Assembly (NCBI RefSeq): GCF_963576545.1
Contig: NC_083638.1
Span: forward strand, 24,142,090 to 24,206,089
DNA from: Limanda limanda
Taxonomy: Eukaryota > Chordata > Actinopteri > Pleuronectiformes > Pleuronectidae
Length of the DNA: 64,000 nucleotides
Direction of reading: 5' to 3'
The notes under the pieces were generated by a model. The model saw only the letters and a program-made list of their open reading frames with translations, was not told the DNA's origin and ran no database searches. Shown piece after piece: positions 47,161-61,325 of the stretch (its first letter is position 1; every line of letters begins with the position of its first letter). The position numbers were made by a program, and so were the translations under genes.

Positions 47161-48289
47161 CCAGCAGAGTGGATGGTCGAGATCTAACTCCCTCCCATCA
47201 GGGGAATACCTCTGTCGCTAACCAGATCCTCCTCCCTTTCCATTTTCTACTTCCCTCTCTCCACCTCTTACTCCCTTTTCCTCGGTACAGAATCACCTCT
47301 TTCTAGGAAATAACAAGTTATGGAGCTGCTGTTCAAGATAAACTGGCATGGATGATGCAGCCACGAGAAAAATTAGGGGTCTTTTTTTATTGGTTGGATA
47401 ATTGCCAATTCCTTGAACCTTTTTTGCTTCACTGACAGAATTCCTACAATAACGAAGCTGCCATTGTTTAGAAGTATCTTGGTTGGCGTTTGTAACAGGG
47501 GTATGCCACTGGTATCCTCTGAGTGGCAGCATTGCAACTACAGAGATAAAGAAGGCGGCGAGTTGGCAAATTTAGCTTTTTTTCAATTAAGAACCTCCTT
47601 TCACCACTTTGTTGCTCCATGTTCACTTTTTGACTTAACATAAAAGCAAGAGGTACAGGAGTCCCTCAAACACCTGCAGCATTTACAACAGCTTTATCTA
47701 AATGCCTGCTATGTTGTCAGTGGATTGTTAAACCTCTACTTAAAACAAAATTCATATTAAACACATGTCAAACTGAGTGTTGAGTGGGACAGATATACAA
47801 CAATTCAGGATTAAAATACTAAAAACTTTAAAAATAGATCACCTCTTCAAGGGCACCTCAGGGTCATCGGTGTCTACTTTTTGATGCACTGCTCTGAGCT
47901 AAGAGGGAATTGAAACTAATCCTGAGGAATGCAGGCGGGAGCAGGTGGTACCAACATACTCAAGGCCAGTGGTAAATATTCCAAGCTAAAGGAGCAGCCG
48001 CTTCAGTTCTTTGTGTTTTCTCTTTGGACTCTAGTTTCTGTCTTTTTTAAATTTGGAAGTTTAATGCAATGACACCTCTCCTAACTTTAAGTACTGTATT
48101 TTCAGACTAAAATAAGAGCCAGCCCACTGAGAACAAGAGCTCCTATACCAAGAGATTATATTTGTTTTGCATGTCCATTTAAAACTTATTATTAAAATCT
48201 TATTATTTACTCAAGAAGAATACATTTGAATTGGCAATAATAACATTTAATTATGGTTATTGTTTGTTCAATGTTATATGTTGAGGAGA

Positions 48290-48375
48290 GGCAGTGGACA
48301 AGTGGCAGAAACTTGGACTATGGGCAGAAAAGGTCTCTGTCTGTCTCTGGTTCGACTCCAAGGAGAAACAACAAA
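48290..48375 (+). repeat. tRNA-like SINE head remnant
   Basis: GAGGCAGTGGACAAGTGGC, a degraded middle, and an exact B-box-like GGTTCGACTCC (about 48350-48360) resemble the tRNA-derived head of a SINE. The fold is not a proper tRNA cloverleaf and there is no recognisable SINE body. Confidence 0.5.
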
Positions 48376-51300
48376 AAGACAAATGTGGTTTGAAATAGTA
48401 GAACGAGTATGAATGAGTCATCTGCTAATTGTTATTTCAAAACTGAAGGCATCACCCATTTTATTGACCACATTACATTTGTTTTGTAAGATTTGCATGT
48501 GTGCAAAATAAAACCTAATTATGAGATCCACTGATCAATAAAGATGAATCTGTGATCATCACAGCAGAGGAACAGAAACACATCTCTAAAACCAGTGTGG
48601 TGTAAGAGTCAACGATGCCTAAAGTACATTGTAGCTTTGATAATAAAATACAAATCAATTCCACTAATCACCGGAGAGCACACAACAACAACAACCATTT
48701 CATTTAGTCTGACGGCTGAATGAATTTCCAGAACAATTCAATTAGCTATGACGAACATCAGCACATTGTTAGTGGGATGAAGATGTTCTTCTGTATAATC
48801 AAAGTGTCTGGTTAAATGAAATCCCCCTGAACCAACACACTGAAGTGCAGTGATTGCAGCCATGTCTGTGAGTAAGGCAGCCTGCACAGGCAGTGTTCCT
48901 GTGTGGTGGAGTGTGACAGGACATTAAGTAGAGAGAGGGAGATATTACTGACTCCCAGACACACCCTGCAGCATCCCGAGCCGAGCAGGCAAAATTAACC
49001 GAGCCTCAATAACAGTGGTTTGTGCATAGTACATCCAGGCCCAGGGAGCCATTAAGGAGATAAGCATTCTGCAGCAGGATTTGCACATGTTGACTGACCT
49101 TTATCAGTTTCAGTGCAGAGCACTGCAGCAGCCTCGCTTGCATGCGTCTTCTCCCTGACATTTACTCAGAATGATCTCGTCAGCCTCTGCATGGAGTTAT
49201 CGGGAGATTTCACTGTCATTCACTTCACACTGGCCTCTCCCTGGTATTGCACTCACTTACTACTATCACCATCATCGTCATTGTCTACAGCTGCAGAAAC
49301 TCAAAGCCGATTTGACACTATTGCACAGTGATTACAACTCTACAGCAGCTAGGACTGTGCATGCGTGTACATGACTCTGAAACAGCATCGATAAAACAGG
49401 AAAACACCTGCTCTGTGCTGTGCTTATATGGAGCTCGCCAGTCCTCCAGCAAGCCACTCGAGCAGAACCAGAGAGAAGCACAGACAGGCTCAAACAGGCC
49501 CAATGCAAAGCAGAGACAAGTGCAAAATGTTTGCCAGGGTCTGAACCAATCAGAGAGAGGGTTTGGCAGAAAGTGAAAGAGCTGTCACATTATTAACATT
49601 CAACACACACACATTTCTGACACAGCACATTTCAGTACAGTCACAATGGTCCTTTAGGCCATGCTGTTCCAAAACATAAGCAAGGCAACCGCTGAATACG
49701 TCTTAGTGAATACGAGAAAGGCCTGTTGTGGGCCAATAATAAAGAATTAGGATGCAAGAAAACACTTCCAACGCTCCAATCTAGCTTTAAAACAGAACCA
49801 CTGCTATGAGGGAAAACACTGATTATCTCTTTTTCTGCTGCGGATTTACTAATCTTCTGCCAAAAAGAGTTGTTGCCATCATTTCTTGCCTGCTCAATTG
49901 GAATTTCTATTTCTCAAACTCCAATGAAATCGCAGAAAAGGACAAAAAAGCTATTACAAATAGCCAAAAGCCTGTAAAACTGTTCTGTACATGAAAAGGT
50001 TTAGTATTGGTTTATAAACTTGTAATAACCTGAAATTCTTCCAGCAACAGCCTGCAGCAAGAGAGTGAATAGCTTCAGCAAAAGATACATACATGTCAGC
50101 AATTCTTTGGCTCTATTGGCACAAATATAGCTGACTGATAAATATTTATAAAGGGTGATTAGAAGTAATTCATCAAAGAAATTGTGGTTTTATAACGCCT
50201 CCAACCATGACGACAAAATGACTTCCAAAAGTACTTAACTAAGGGATCAATAGACGACAGGGATATGCTGCAACAAACGAAAAAGTTAGGAAGTTTTGTG
50301 GAGCGAGCAGTACTCTGTGGAATGAATCAATGAAGGGACCCTGCAGCATAAGAGTCAATATCTAATAGCACAGAGTTACTCTGCATCTTACTCTCTGAAT
50401 AATAATGAACCAGGGAAACCATTGGTCATCTATGTTTCATCTCTTCATTTGTGCTTTAAGAGATCATCAGCCTGAGGTGTGTGAATGTGTGAGTGTGTGT
50501 TATGGGGAATACGAGCAGGGAAAAAGGGATGTCAGATGTCTGATACTCTTACACTGTAACTTTATATCAGAACTAGTATTTTCTACGCAGGTATTCCTAA
50601 AATTAATTATTGTGTATATCCAGTCTATCAATGCCTATAGTTTTGAGAAACCAACCATTTGAAGGAACTTCTCCCTGAGCTCAAACAAGGTTAATCAATA
50701 ATCCCTCAAAGATTGTGTAAAATCTAATTTTAGAAAATGTAAAAATCGAATAAAAGTCACCTTCAAACCTTCTTTTATGTTATATTCACTGTTCCCTCTC
50801 TAAAAATGTATTTACTTAGAGCTGAATTATGTCCTGTGTCTGCTTTGGCCAAAACGAAATAAGATTAGAAAAACCAAGTCGAGAGAATAGCTTGTTATAA
50901 TCCACAGTGGATGTCTATACACCTGATTACATTTTAGAAAAAGGTCAATGTAACTGTTCTCAGTAAGAGGGAGTGGGATGAGCCTCTCTGTTGCAGCACT
51001 ACATTTAGAATATATCAGATAAACAGATTGTATTCTAAACATAGACACCCTACCTTGTTTATATCAAAACATCACAGCAGCATAGCTGGTTCGATCTACC
51101 TCTGCAAATTTCTTCTTGTGGGACTGAAAAGCTGCAGTAGACAAGTTTTTGCGAAGCAATTATCTCTCACCAAGAGAAAAACAGACAATCAGCAAAAGCA
51201 CCACATACCTGACAATGTTAAGGAGATGATAGGTAGTGCACAATGTATGCTGCTTGTCTGAACTGCAGCATTTACTTTTACATGTCATCAATGGTGCTTG

Positions 51301-52221
51301 TCTACTGATGAAGAATAATTTCCTAAAAAGAGCCCAAAACAATGACAATAGCGGATCCCTGTCCTGCCCCAGTTGTTCTCAATGTTTAACGACATTCTGC
51401 AACACAGACACAAACACACCTACACCCCCCACCCCCCCCCCCCTCCCACAGTACTGAGTCAATCTTTGCCACAGGAAATCACAGGTTAATGAGAAGCAAC
51501 ATGATGACCTCTGACCACTGTTCCCCTGAGGCGCCATGAGTGCTATACATAGCATTGAGCCACTGCAGGTCAGAGGGAGCTGTAGATAAGTGACACACAC
51601 TACAAGGAGGAATTTGGCCATGAGAGAAGCACAGGTAGGTCATCACAACGTATGCATGACTACAAAGTGAAAACAAAGCGTCAGCACTCAGCAGGACAAG
51701 AGGTTCAGCTGCACGTCCTCTTGTTCTGTCCACACTGGGTCTGTCAGGCGTCAGCACTGCACTACACAGCATGACGAGGATACAGCCATAAATTTAGTAT
51801 GCTGCATGATAAAAATGCTACTCTGCTTAAAAAATATGCCTAAAATATGCTAAATGCTCTTCAAGAACACTGTCTAATCAGAACATTTAGGGAAAAGTAG
51901 GTTTAGCATTTTTTTTTCTTACAGTGCCTGTGAAGATTATCCTAATTGTGTCGTGCATGGAGTATCAAGTTTCTCAAAGAAATCTATGTGTGCACTCAAC
52001 CAATGAACAGACGACTAATCTGTCTCTACTATGTCTGATCTTTGAGGCAGATGTATATCAACAGAAAAGTTATACATGTAGATATATAATCAGTCCAGGG
52101 AAAGCAGAGTTAGGTCAGGTAAAAGATCATCTCTTAAATGTAAACACATACTGAGGTGAACAGATGAGAACTACAATGCCAACCAAAAATTACACACACT
52201 CATGGATATCAGTCCCTTTCA

Positions 52222-52430
52222 TATGCCTGATTCTTTTCAAGATTGACAAATTCTGACAATGTTAAAAGTGGAAGAAAAGTCCTAGATCCATGTCAAAGTG
52301 AATGCCTTCTTTCTTATCCCATCTTTCAACCAAGTCACATCGAAATCTGTTGAGTAGTTTCTGCGTAATCGTGCTGACGGACAAACAAACCAATGGATAG
52401 GGACGAAAACATTACCTCCTTGAGGTAATG
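52222..52430 (-). repeat. Dispersed teleost repeat fragment
   Basis: Phrases such as TTGAGTAGTTTCTGCGTAAT then GCTGACGGACAAACAAACCA and ACATTACCTCCTTGAGGTAA are familiar from widespread fish repeats. Ends are not defined. Confidence 0.55.
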
Positions 52431-55400
52431 AAGCATGGACAGCAACTGCCAGCTGACACAGCCGGCTGGATGATCAGTCTGCAGTGAACCCTCATTAGAA
52501 GGAATCCAATCAAATCCATGCAATTATTTACCACCTTGTCCAAAAACAATTTCTGGCCTCGCCTGTCCAGCACTGACACACTGAGCTCTTCACTAAGTGA
52601 CATTATGTGATAATGGGAACGTAGACAGGCAACCAAGCTCATTCCACTGCATCTTCATTATTTGATATGATGCTGGAATCCACTTCAGTCAGTTATTCAG
52701 ATGAGCTGAAGGAGTCTTTGTTTGGCAGTTTGATGAAGTGAGACTTGACAAAAATGAATCATCAAACAGAACGAACCTTTCAATTCCACTCATTCCTTCT
52801 TATACAACCTGAGACTGCACACACTATTCCCTGTGTCTAATGAAAACTGGACTAGAGTGTTAGGGCTTGAGTGCAACTGGGCTGCGTCTATATATACTGT
52901 GTCTCAGCGGCTAAGTCCAACCCACATTGCAGAGCCAAACACAGCTAACTGCTTAGCTGCGCAATGTAGGACAGGAGGGGATGTGGAATGCAGCTTTTCT
53001 AAAGCTGAAAAATCATAGGCAGTCATGTTATCTGTAACGGAGCAAATCAAAACTACCAAGAGGCTTCAATGTAATAAAGTCTGAAAATCAAGAAAAACAA
53101 GTGAAATGCTGTTGGATTATCTGTTCAATTGGCAGAAATATTCACCAATAGCTCAAAACTGAACATCCGGAAAACCAAACTTTCACAACATTCCCCAGAA
53201 AGATGCCTCAGTAGTAATTCATTCGAATTTTACTGACTCACCCTTAAATCCCTTCAGGGAGCTCCACCCCATGTGTAGGAGGCTTAACTAGCAAAACGAT
53301 CATCACACAGTCAGCCGAATACAAATTAAGAATATTAAAGAGCTTAAGGTCCTGAACAATATCAAGGAAAGAAGATAAGATCAGATAAGATAGAGGCAAA
53401 TGAGATGGTCCCTCACACCCTCTACATAAACATTGTTCTCATCCACAAGCATCAATCTGAGAAACTCTTGGACCAAAACAATACTAAACAGTGTGTAATA
53501 GCTGCAATGAGTCATCCTGGATGCAGACTGACCAGGCAGAATGATTGATTTCCTCCCAGGTCAGACAGTCACTGTATACTTTTAACCAAAACACGGAGCA
53601 GCACAGCACTCAAGTGAAGCAGATATCACATTGACACTGCCTGGTGCCTGATTATGTTGTCAGCTTGTGCAGAAGATGATGTACAAAAGTAAATTCAAAA
53701 AAGAAAATTACTTTCATGAGGAAACATTTTACACGATGGTTCAAGAGGAATAAAATACAACAAAATAGAAACATTTTTACAGGAATATACTAGGCTATTT
53801 CAAATTGAGAAAAACCTGCTTGTAGAAACAACTGCTGAAATGATTTCTCACGTTATCAATCAAGGTAATCAGTTAATAGCAAAACTTAGAAGTCAAAATA
53901 TTGAGAGGTGATGAGAAAAAAGGGAGCGGAGCGGAAGCAGCAGAACATTTTGGGAAAACAGGCTCTACGTCATAATTTCCTTTACCGCACGTGTCATTGA
54001 TTTTCATTCACATCACTGTCAGGCCTGTCACAGCATCCTTCCTATGATAAAACTGAGTCTCCCTTCCTAATGGAGCTGCATGTGTGCACCCATGTGAACT
54101 GCCTACATATCCTGCAGGTTTTCGCTTAACAGAGAATTTACACTGAGGCAGCTTGTCCTGAATGCTGTATTAATTCTGCAGCACAGCTTGAGAATAAAGC
54201 AATAAATCACTACCAGTGGACATATAAAAAGTAAGAAAAGCAAAGAAACTTAACGTCAGCTTTTCTTTTCTGGTGTTGAAGACAATCGTGACCAATCATG
54301 AGGCCAAAAAAAGCAGATCGAGATAAAGGCCTTCACTTCATCAGAGGTCTAAGCTCTTCAGCAGAATGGCTGAGGTCTGAGCCCTAGACTGAGCATCAAT
54401 ACCTAAAATAACACATGTGTCAACAGATATAACACATGATGAGTGTTTTAAGTATTTAAAATAAAACAATCAAAGTCCTACCTGCAGATTCTCAATGCAT
54501 GACCCACACAGCAGCAGTTCTCATTAGCTAAACTGACTCCGAGCATTTTCATTTGTCTTCAAACTCACAGGAGCTGCCTGCTCGCGGAGGTTTTACTGAA
54601 CCAAATGAATGATCTGCAGCACGGCTATGTCAGCATCTGCTCAAATAAGACAATCTGTCGTACCACACACACACAAATTGCATATGTTTGTGGTCAGATT
54701 ATCCGTCTGATCTCTGATCCTCATAATCCTAAAACATCGGAAATAAATCAAACATCACAAAAAAAGTCTAATTGAAACAGACGGTCTTGGCTAAAAATAG
54801 CAGAGAATCATAAATTCTGTTAATTATAAACAGAAATCAAATGAGTGACTTCTGCAATCACTTAATGACTAATATACCGCAGCTCTGGTACTATGCTTGC
54901 AAAGACAGAGACAGAATAAAGCAATGGAACTAGTGTCCACCCTATAAGATAATGTCTGGTAAGCAGGATCTACATCCAGTTGGGGGGCAGCTCAAAAGCT
55001 TGGTGATAAGCAAGTGAGATAGGTTTGATTCATTACTATGCTTTTCGAAAACACACCTATAGGAGCCGGATGTTAATCAATATTGATCATATTCAACACA
55101 AATTATTCTCATATATTGCTTATTTACATGTTATAGTATTATGTTAATATAATAAATTGGCATAAAACATTTATATAAGATATTGGTCATTGTGATCCGC
55201 TTAACCATGTGCGGATGCACCATGTGCTCTTCATAAGCGAAATGGGACAGGTGTGGTTGCATTTCCTTGTATCTTCAGGGATTACATGATCTGAACCAGG
55301 CTAATCCCTGTTTTCCGAAAGCCATTTCATGGAAGCCGTGTCACTTGCCAGTGCTTTTGTCCAAAAACACAGGAGCAGATCAACAGCCACTGGATCCTCA

Positions 55401-55890
55401 AACAATCAGTTTCAGTCCAAAGCCCTTACACAATCATGTCACAGGCCTCAATGACATCCCACTGCTAAACACCCTTTTCCTATAACCCCCCCAACACACA
55501 CACACACACACACACACACTGCTATCAGCAAGATGCCAGTGTAGTAATGTATCAAATTAGCCAGGGGGCTAAAAAATCAACCATAAAGAATAATGATCTT
55601 ATGGATTTTGTTCGGTGGCAGATGATGCTGTCATCATATTTGGACATAAAAATGGAAGCTACTGTCTGAGACAAATCTGATTAGTCTGACAGATTTTGCT
55701 GCGGAGAATCTTGGTCCTGAGGGTGTCCGAGCTTGCATAGCGCAATATGCTTTACTGCAGCAGACCCGTCTCTACAGCAGTGTTTGCCTCGGTGTCAGCT
55801 AAGGTAAACAAAGACATTTCTGTCATCGAGACCGGTGAATAGCTTCTCCTCCACATGCAGTCCAGTCTTTGCAGGACATCCGAACAGAGA

Positions 55891-56015
<125 letters not shown>

Positions 56016-56455
56016 TGAGTGTGCACCATCTCTCTCCTGCAGTTCTCATTACAGAATCTGAGCAGACACACAGTACACAGAGTAAAAGCTGCCACTGTAC
56101 ACACTCCCACAGGGGAGTTACGTTTCTGTGATACACGGGGTTAAGACAACACAGCATCTCCATGACTGTACTGAACCTCATGCACACACTCCCACAGTGG
56201 CCGGGGAAAAACATTTTTTTTGTCATTGTCTTGTTACATTATGTAGTTTGATTATGGCTTTGTGTCTATTCTGAATTAATGTTGTACACAAGCTATAAGT
56301 GGTTTATTTTAATTTGTTCCCTCTTATCCTCTAGTATTCCCCAACTAAGATCACATGAGTGTCATTTTTATGCCTCCATACCAGCTACAGACTGGCTGGA
56401 GGCGATATGTTTTCAGGTTGTCTGTCTGAAATTACCTACGACTGTCCATCCCCGT

Positions 56456-56730
56456 CTTGTGAACATGATATCTTAAAAATGCTTTGAGGGAGTTTCTCCA
56501 AATTAGGTACAAATATTCAGTTTATCTAAAGCAGACACTGATTTTATTTTGGTGGTCAAATGTCAAGGTCACTGTGACCTTATCAAATATATATTTGGTC
56601 TTGTGAACAAGACATCTCAGGAAAATCTTGAGGGAATTTCTTGATATCTGGTACAAACATTTAATCAGCCTTAAAAATAAAGTGATTCGATTTTGGTGAA
56701 CAAAGGTCAAAGGTCAAGGTCGCAGTGACC
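56456..56730 (+). repeat. Dispersed repeat, two diverged 144-bp units
   Basis: CTTGTGAACATGATATCTTA at 56456 recurs as CTTGTGAACAAGACATCTCA at 56600. Each unit continues with CTTTGAGGGA/CTTGAGGGA, GGTACAAA, GATTTTATTTTGGTGGTC-like words and a closing GTCAAGGTC-x-CTGTGACC-like end. The second unit contains AGGTCAAAGGTCA (56704-56716). The same family lies reversed at 18265-18455. Confidence 0.75.
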
Positions 56731-58702
56731 AGATTAGAAGTTTGTAGTCAAGGCCAAACCCCTATTTTGTCTCCTGCATGAGCTATTTTAAGAATTCCAT
56801 ATTAACCAAAAATGTTTAATTAGACTCAGAAATTAGCTGAAAAGATTTGCGTGATCACTCAGTTGCATGATAAGATATCAAATAATGGTAACTTTAACAT
56901 CACACGATATGGATCAAATTTGATCAATAATGAAGTCGAAACCCACTCCCATCTGTCCCTTTTGATTAATTAATCCGGACCCTATGAACATTAACGCATG
57001 AACATCATTTTATCATGAGGGAAATTAAACAGATGGATTAAATAAATTAGGTGAGGTTCCACTCGGCTGGCAGAAGGTAACTGAATTTAAAGGCTATTTT
57101 TAGCTCTCGTTTGCTGAGGGTGGGGAGACCTCGTATAGCCATAGTATGCTTATTAAGTCAGACATCAGTAGATGACAGTCGGCCACATCTGGTGCACAGC
57201 TCGAAAACTCTCCACTGGCCAGCAGGATCGAGATTTCACCAGAACAGTCCCCTCCCTGGAATGTCTATCCCACTCACAGAGGCTGATCTAAATCTCAACC
57301 TGGGAGAATTTAAAAGGTCACTCTCTCAATACACAGAGAATGTACTCCCTTTTCAAATACCTCAACCTTCTGTTAGATATCATTATGTCTCTTCTTAGAA
57401 GTATTAGCCCTCCCTGGAAATGTGCAGAATGGCTGGAGTTAAGGAGAGGTCACCTCCACTCTCTGATACCAATTCCCCTCAATCCATGTATTCTGTCCCC
57501 TGCACCAAATTTAGAAGTATATTTTTTTCTGACTGAGGTGGTCCAGCCATTGAAAGCAACACGTAAAAGACATGACTTCTATTGAAGCATTAAATGGCAT
57601 TCTGTGGTGCTTGGGTGCGTTTCAGCCTGTGGTTGAGGGATGAACGGAGGATGAGCTGGATTGGGTGTGACTGGTTTGTACTCAACGTTCCTGGACCTGA
57701 CTTAGGGAACTGAACATCAAATCAGTTGTTATCCATCACCCTGAGTAAATCCTTACCAAGCAAAAGTCACATACAGAATCCATTAAAAACAGACCAACAC
57801 ACAGAATTGGTCAAACTCACAAGACGGTCATTGATGTTGGTTAAACCTGAATTATACATGTTGCTATATCCTGCAATGACGATAATATTGATTTCAGTTG
57901 GCCCACAGAGTTATCTACTGTTCATAGGTGAATCTTTCTGTGGTTTAATGTGTATGCCCCATTGCCTCTTGGCTGAGAGCACAGCAGGTGGGCTGACCGC
58001 TGAGGGAGCACATGCACGAATGATAAATAGCCTGAGTAACCTTATCGCTGCGACTGACATCGAGACCCTGACAGAATGATAATAAGCTTGATATCCTTTG
58101 TGTGGATTTGTGAGTGGATGGATCTATGGCATGGTTTCCATCAATAGAAATTGACAGAATTAACCAAAGAACAGCTCGAAAAAATGGTTCCCAGCTGAAT
58201 CATAGTTGTAGACGTAATCCCTGGATTTCCCCCAATAAATATATGAAATGTTTAGCAGACACTTCACTTTGATGCTGTAAAACGTTGACATCTACGCTAA
58301 TATAACAATCTAAAGAGCTCAAAGCAGCGTTGCTAAGGTCAGAGATACAAACAACTCACATTTTCAGCAGACAGAGAACAAACCAGTGCATGGAAAAGTT
58401 TACTATGAGCAGATGTGACAATGTGTGAGTCCGTCTGTGTAAAAAAGTCAGTGTGTGTGTGGGCTGGGCCCTAACAGCAGCTGTTCTGAGAATTAAGAGA
58501 CAAACTCATGTAAACATGTACATTCCTTAAAGAAATGTATCTATGGTTCACTGAGAGGAGGCAGGACTGCAGCAAACAGCCTGTACAGTCTTAACCTAGG
58601 CAGACATCCCACATTAACCATGTATATAATAAACAGCCTGAGAGATCCCAGATCTGCTGACATTAACAAAGCAGTGACCAATGATCATGAGGCACTGCAG
58701 TG

Positions 58703-58829
<127 letters not shown>

Positions 58830-59661
58830 TATATATTAACGTATATATTGGATGTTGGGTTGATGTCACTGATTCATGTACTGATCCGTATTCCATAATC
58901 GGATGTTTTTTGGAATAATAAATATGTAATAATTAAATTCTAATCCCATAACCCCAAAAGTTTATTATCATCAATCCAATTATCTTAATATTTAACTCAA
59001 GTGTAGAAAATTCCTTAATGTGCACATGATTTGTATTTTAAGCAGTTGACGTAGAAAATTATCCTCTTCCTGGATGTGTGTGAAGTCTACTTAACCTACA
59101 GTTCAAATTAATTCCTTTGAGTACATTTAAATGTTACCAGCAACAAAAATAATGGTCATATAATGCGCAGAAAAATAACAACGATAATATATTCAGGAAT
59201 AAAGAGCTGTGGTTATAAAAATTATTTTCAGTTCAGAAAAGGTGGACCGATGCCTCTCCATCCATTACGATGCATAGATATACAAACCTAAAGACAAGCC
59301 AAAGGCAAGACAGCCAGCTGCCTCTTCTGACACAAAACCAGACACTTAAGCATGCATGTAAATTCACCTGCCTGCACATCTACTTAAAACACTTAACGGC
59401 ATGGTCTCCAAGGCACTTTACATCCTGCAGCTGCTGGCGAGCTCTGCCAGACACACCTCCTGTCGAGCTACGTAGCGATAGAGTCTCACATACGTGTTGA
59501 GAGATGGGCCGGGATACACACCTGAGAGTCGCCCGATTCACTGGCTGCCTCTTGTAAGGGATGTGTGCCGTCGACTGTCCTGGTTGGCCCGGCATGTTTG
59601 CTGCAGGTCTGTGATTTGCTGTGCTGTGCTGTGCTCCTCTCAATAGTGCCTGTGTTGGTAT

Positions 59662-59662
<1 letters not shown>

Positions 59663-59708
<46 letters not shown>

Positions 59709-59724
59709 TGTGTATGTGTGTGTG
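59663..59724. repeat. Interrupted GT microsatellite
   Basis: GT run with TT and AT interruptions. It creates a Val-Cys frame at 59565-59891 that is not a gene. Confidence 0.9.
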
Positions 59725-61232
59725 TGTACTCGTCTCAGCTGGTATTGCCGCTGTCGCTGACGTCCTTCACCCAGCGCTGTGGCGTTGATTCATTCAAAAC
59801 ATCCTCCTTCCCGCCTCTCTGGTGCAGGGCTGCTAAGGTGGAGCTAAAAATACCTGCAATCACTGAACTGTCCCGTCTCCACTGGCGTTAGGCTCGTGAA
59901 GGGAGTCATTAAAGCAACCAACCTAACCACCACTAACCACTACATCACTACATCATGGCGAGGCCCCGACGCACAAAGTGAAACCACAGCTATAAAGCAT
60001 TAGCCGTAACCCGTGTCCTCATATTCTCTCTCCTCTCTGTGGTGCTACCCTCTCTCTTTCCTCACCTCTCGGCCGCTCTCTTCTATGTATGCATTCCTCA
60101 GCACAGCTCTGCCATCGGAGCTCTTCCCTGAACTAGACGCCCTCTCTGCTCCATCCCCTCTGCAGTCATGCAGGCAATACACAGCATGCACAGCAGGCAG
60201 GGGGAGAAGGAGAATGAGGAGGAAGAAAGGAAGGAAGGGGAATACAATAGTGAGTAAGGAGAAAAATGATGAGGGAGTGATGGGCGGAAAATGAGAGAAA
60301 GTGCACTAAAACCTAAACATTACATATTACTTTATGATAGATATTTGTATTTAATATTTGCTGATAATTGTACTATATTGTACTAGGTTGCACTATATTA
60401 TATACTCTATTTGCAAGTCATTTGGTAGCTTTTGTATCAAGTGGAACATTTTTATCATCACTAAATTGAAGCTGGACCTATGAGTGCAGAGATGACCTCT
60501 AAGGATATTATATTATTTTACACAGGCATAACCTGTCAGCTACATAATAAAGACAAATATATGCCTTCAGTAATTTGACTGCAGCTGGTGACTGTAAACT
60601 GTTTAAATAGGAAACACTGAGACAACAACCGGATCAGCTGAAGAGGAGACAGGGTGAGTTGGGGAGCCGTTATGAGAAATGGAAGTGATGACTGGGCTAC
60701 TACCCAGCAGCTAAGGAGACAGATGACTGTGCCATGCTACAAATGCCTCCTATCAGCTAATAAAGAGAGTGGGGGTCCAGGTGAAAAATGTTTTCTGTGG
60801 CAGCGAAGGACTCCGGAAGTCAGTTTGCTGATTAAACTGACACCACCTGCATACGTACACACGCACACAAACATGCAGGTAATGCATCCAGCTGCTGTTG
60901 CCCTCGTCCCCCGAGTTCCATCCTCTGCTGCTCTTCTCATCCATCTCCACTCTCCTTCCCATCTCATTAGCATACCCCAGGAGTCGCAGGCACTCGCACT
61001 GCAAGTAAAGACCACTTCAGTGCTGCGGAGATGATTCCAGGCCTACGTGTCTCTGGGTCTAACCACCACCAATGGTCATATAAATTGTGCATTAGCCCTG
61101 TATTGCAGTAATTCATCACACGGCGTGGAAGATCTCCAACATGAACATCATACAAATGACAGGCAAGGCCACTGGGACCTTGACCTTTGGCTACCAAAAT
61201 ATTCAATTGAATGTTTGATCATTACTAAAAAC

Positions 61233-61325
61233 CCAACTAGCCTTAGTGGTAGGAAGTACCGAAGTACTTTTACTCAAGTACTTCACGTACAAGGTATAGT
61301 TACACTTCAATTGTGCCTTTCAGTT
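61233..61325. repeat. Old dispersed repeat (GTACTTTTACTCAAGTACTT type)
   Basis: AGTGGTAGGAAGTACCGAAG followed by ACTTTTACTCAAGTACTTCA resembles a very common fish repeat with repeated AAGTAC/GTACTT words. Only a degraded stretch is left. Confidence 0.5.

Noticed and set aside
47293..47400. WLHP-like stretch on the minus strand, considered as the missing WW exon
   Set aside because: The read-out is WLHH in a frame with no other WW residues and no matching splice sites.
48290..48375. Functional tRNA gene
   Set aside because: Only the B-box region is good. The A box and stems do not form a cloverleaf, so it is better read as a SINE head.
60654..61034. 126-codon plus-strand frame with overlapping minus frames
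   Set aside because: No domain or similarity recognised. It lies in the presumed intron and looks like chance.
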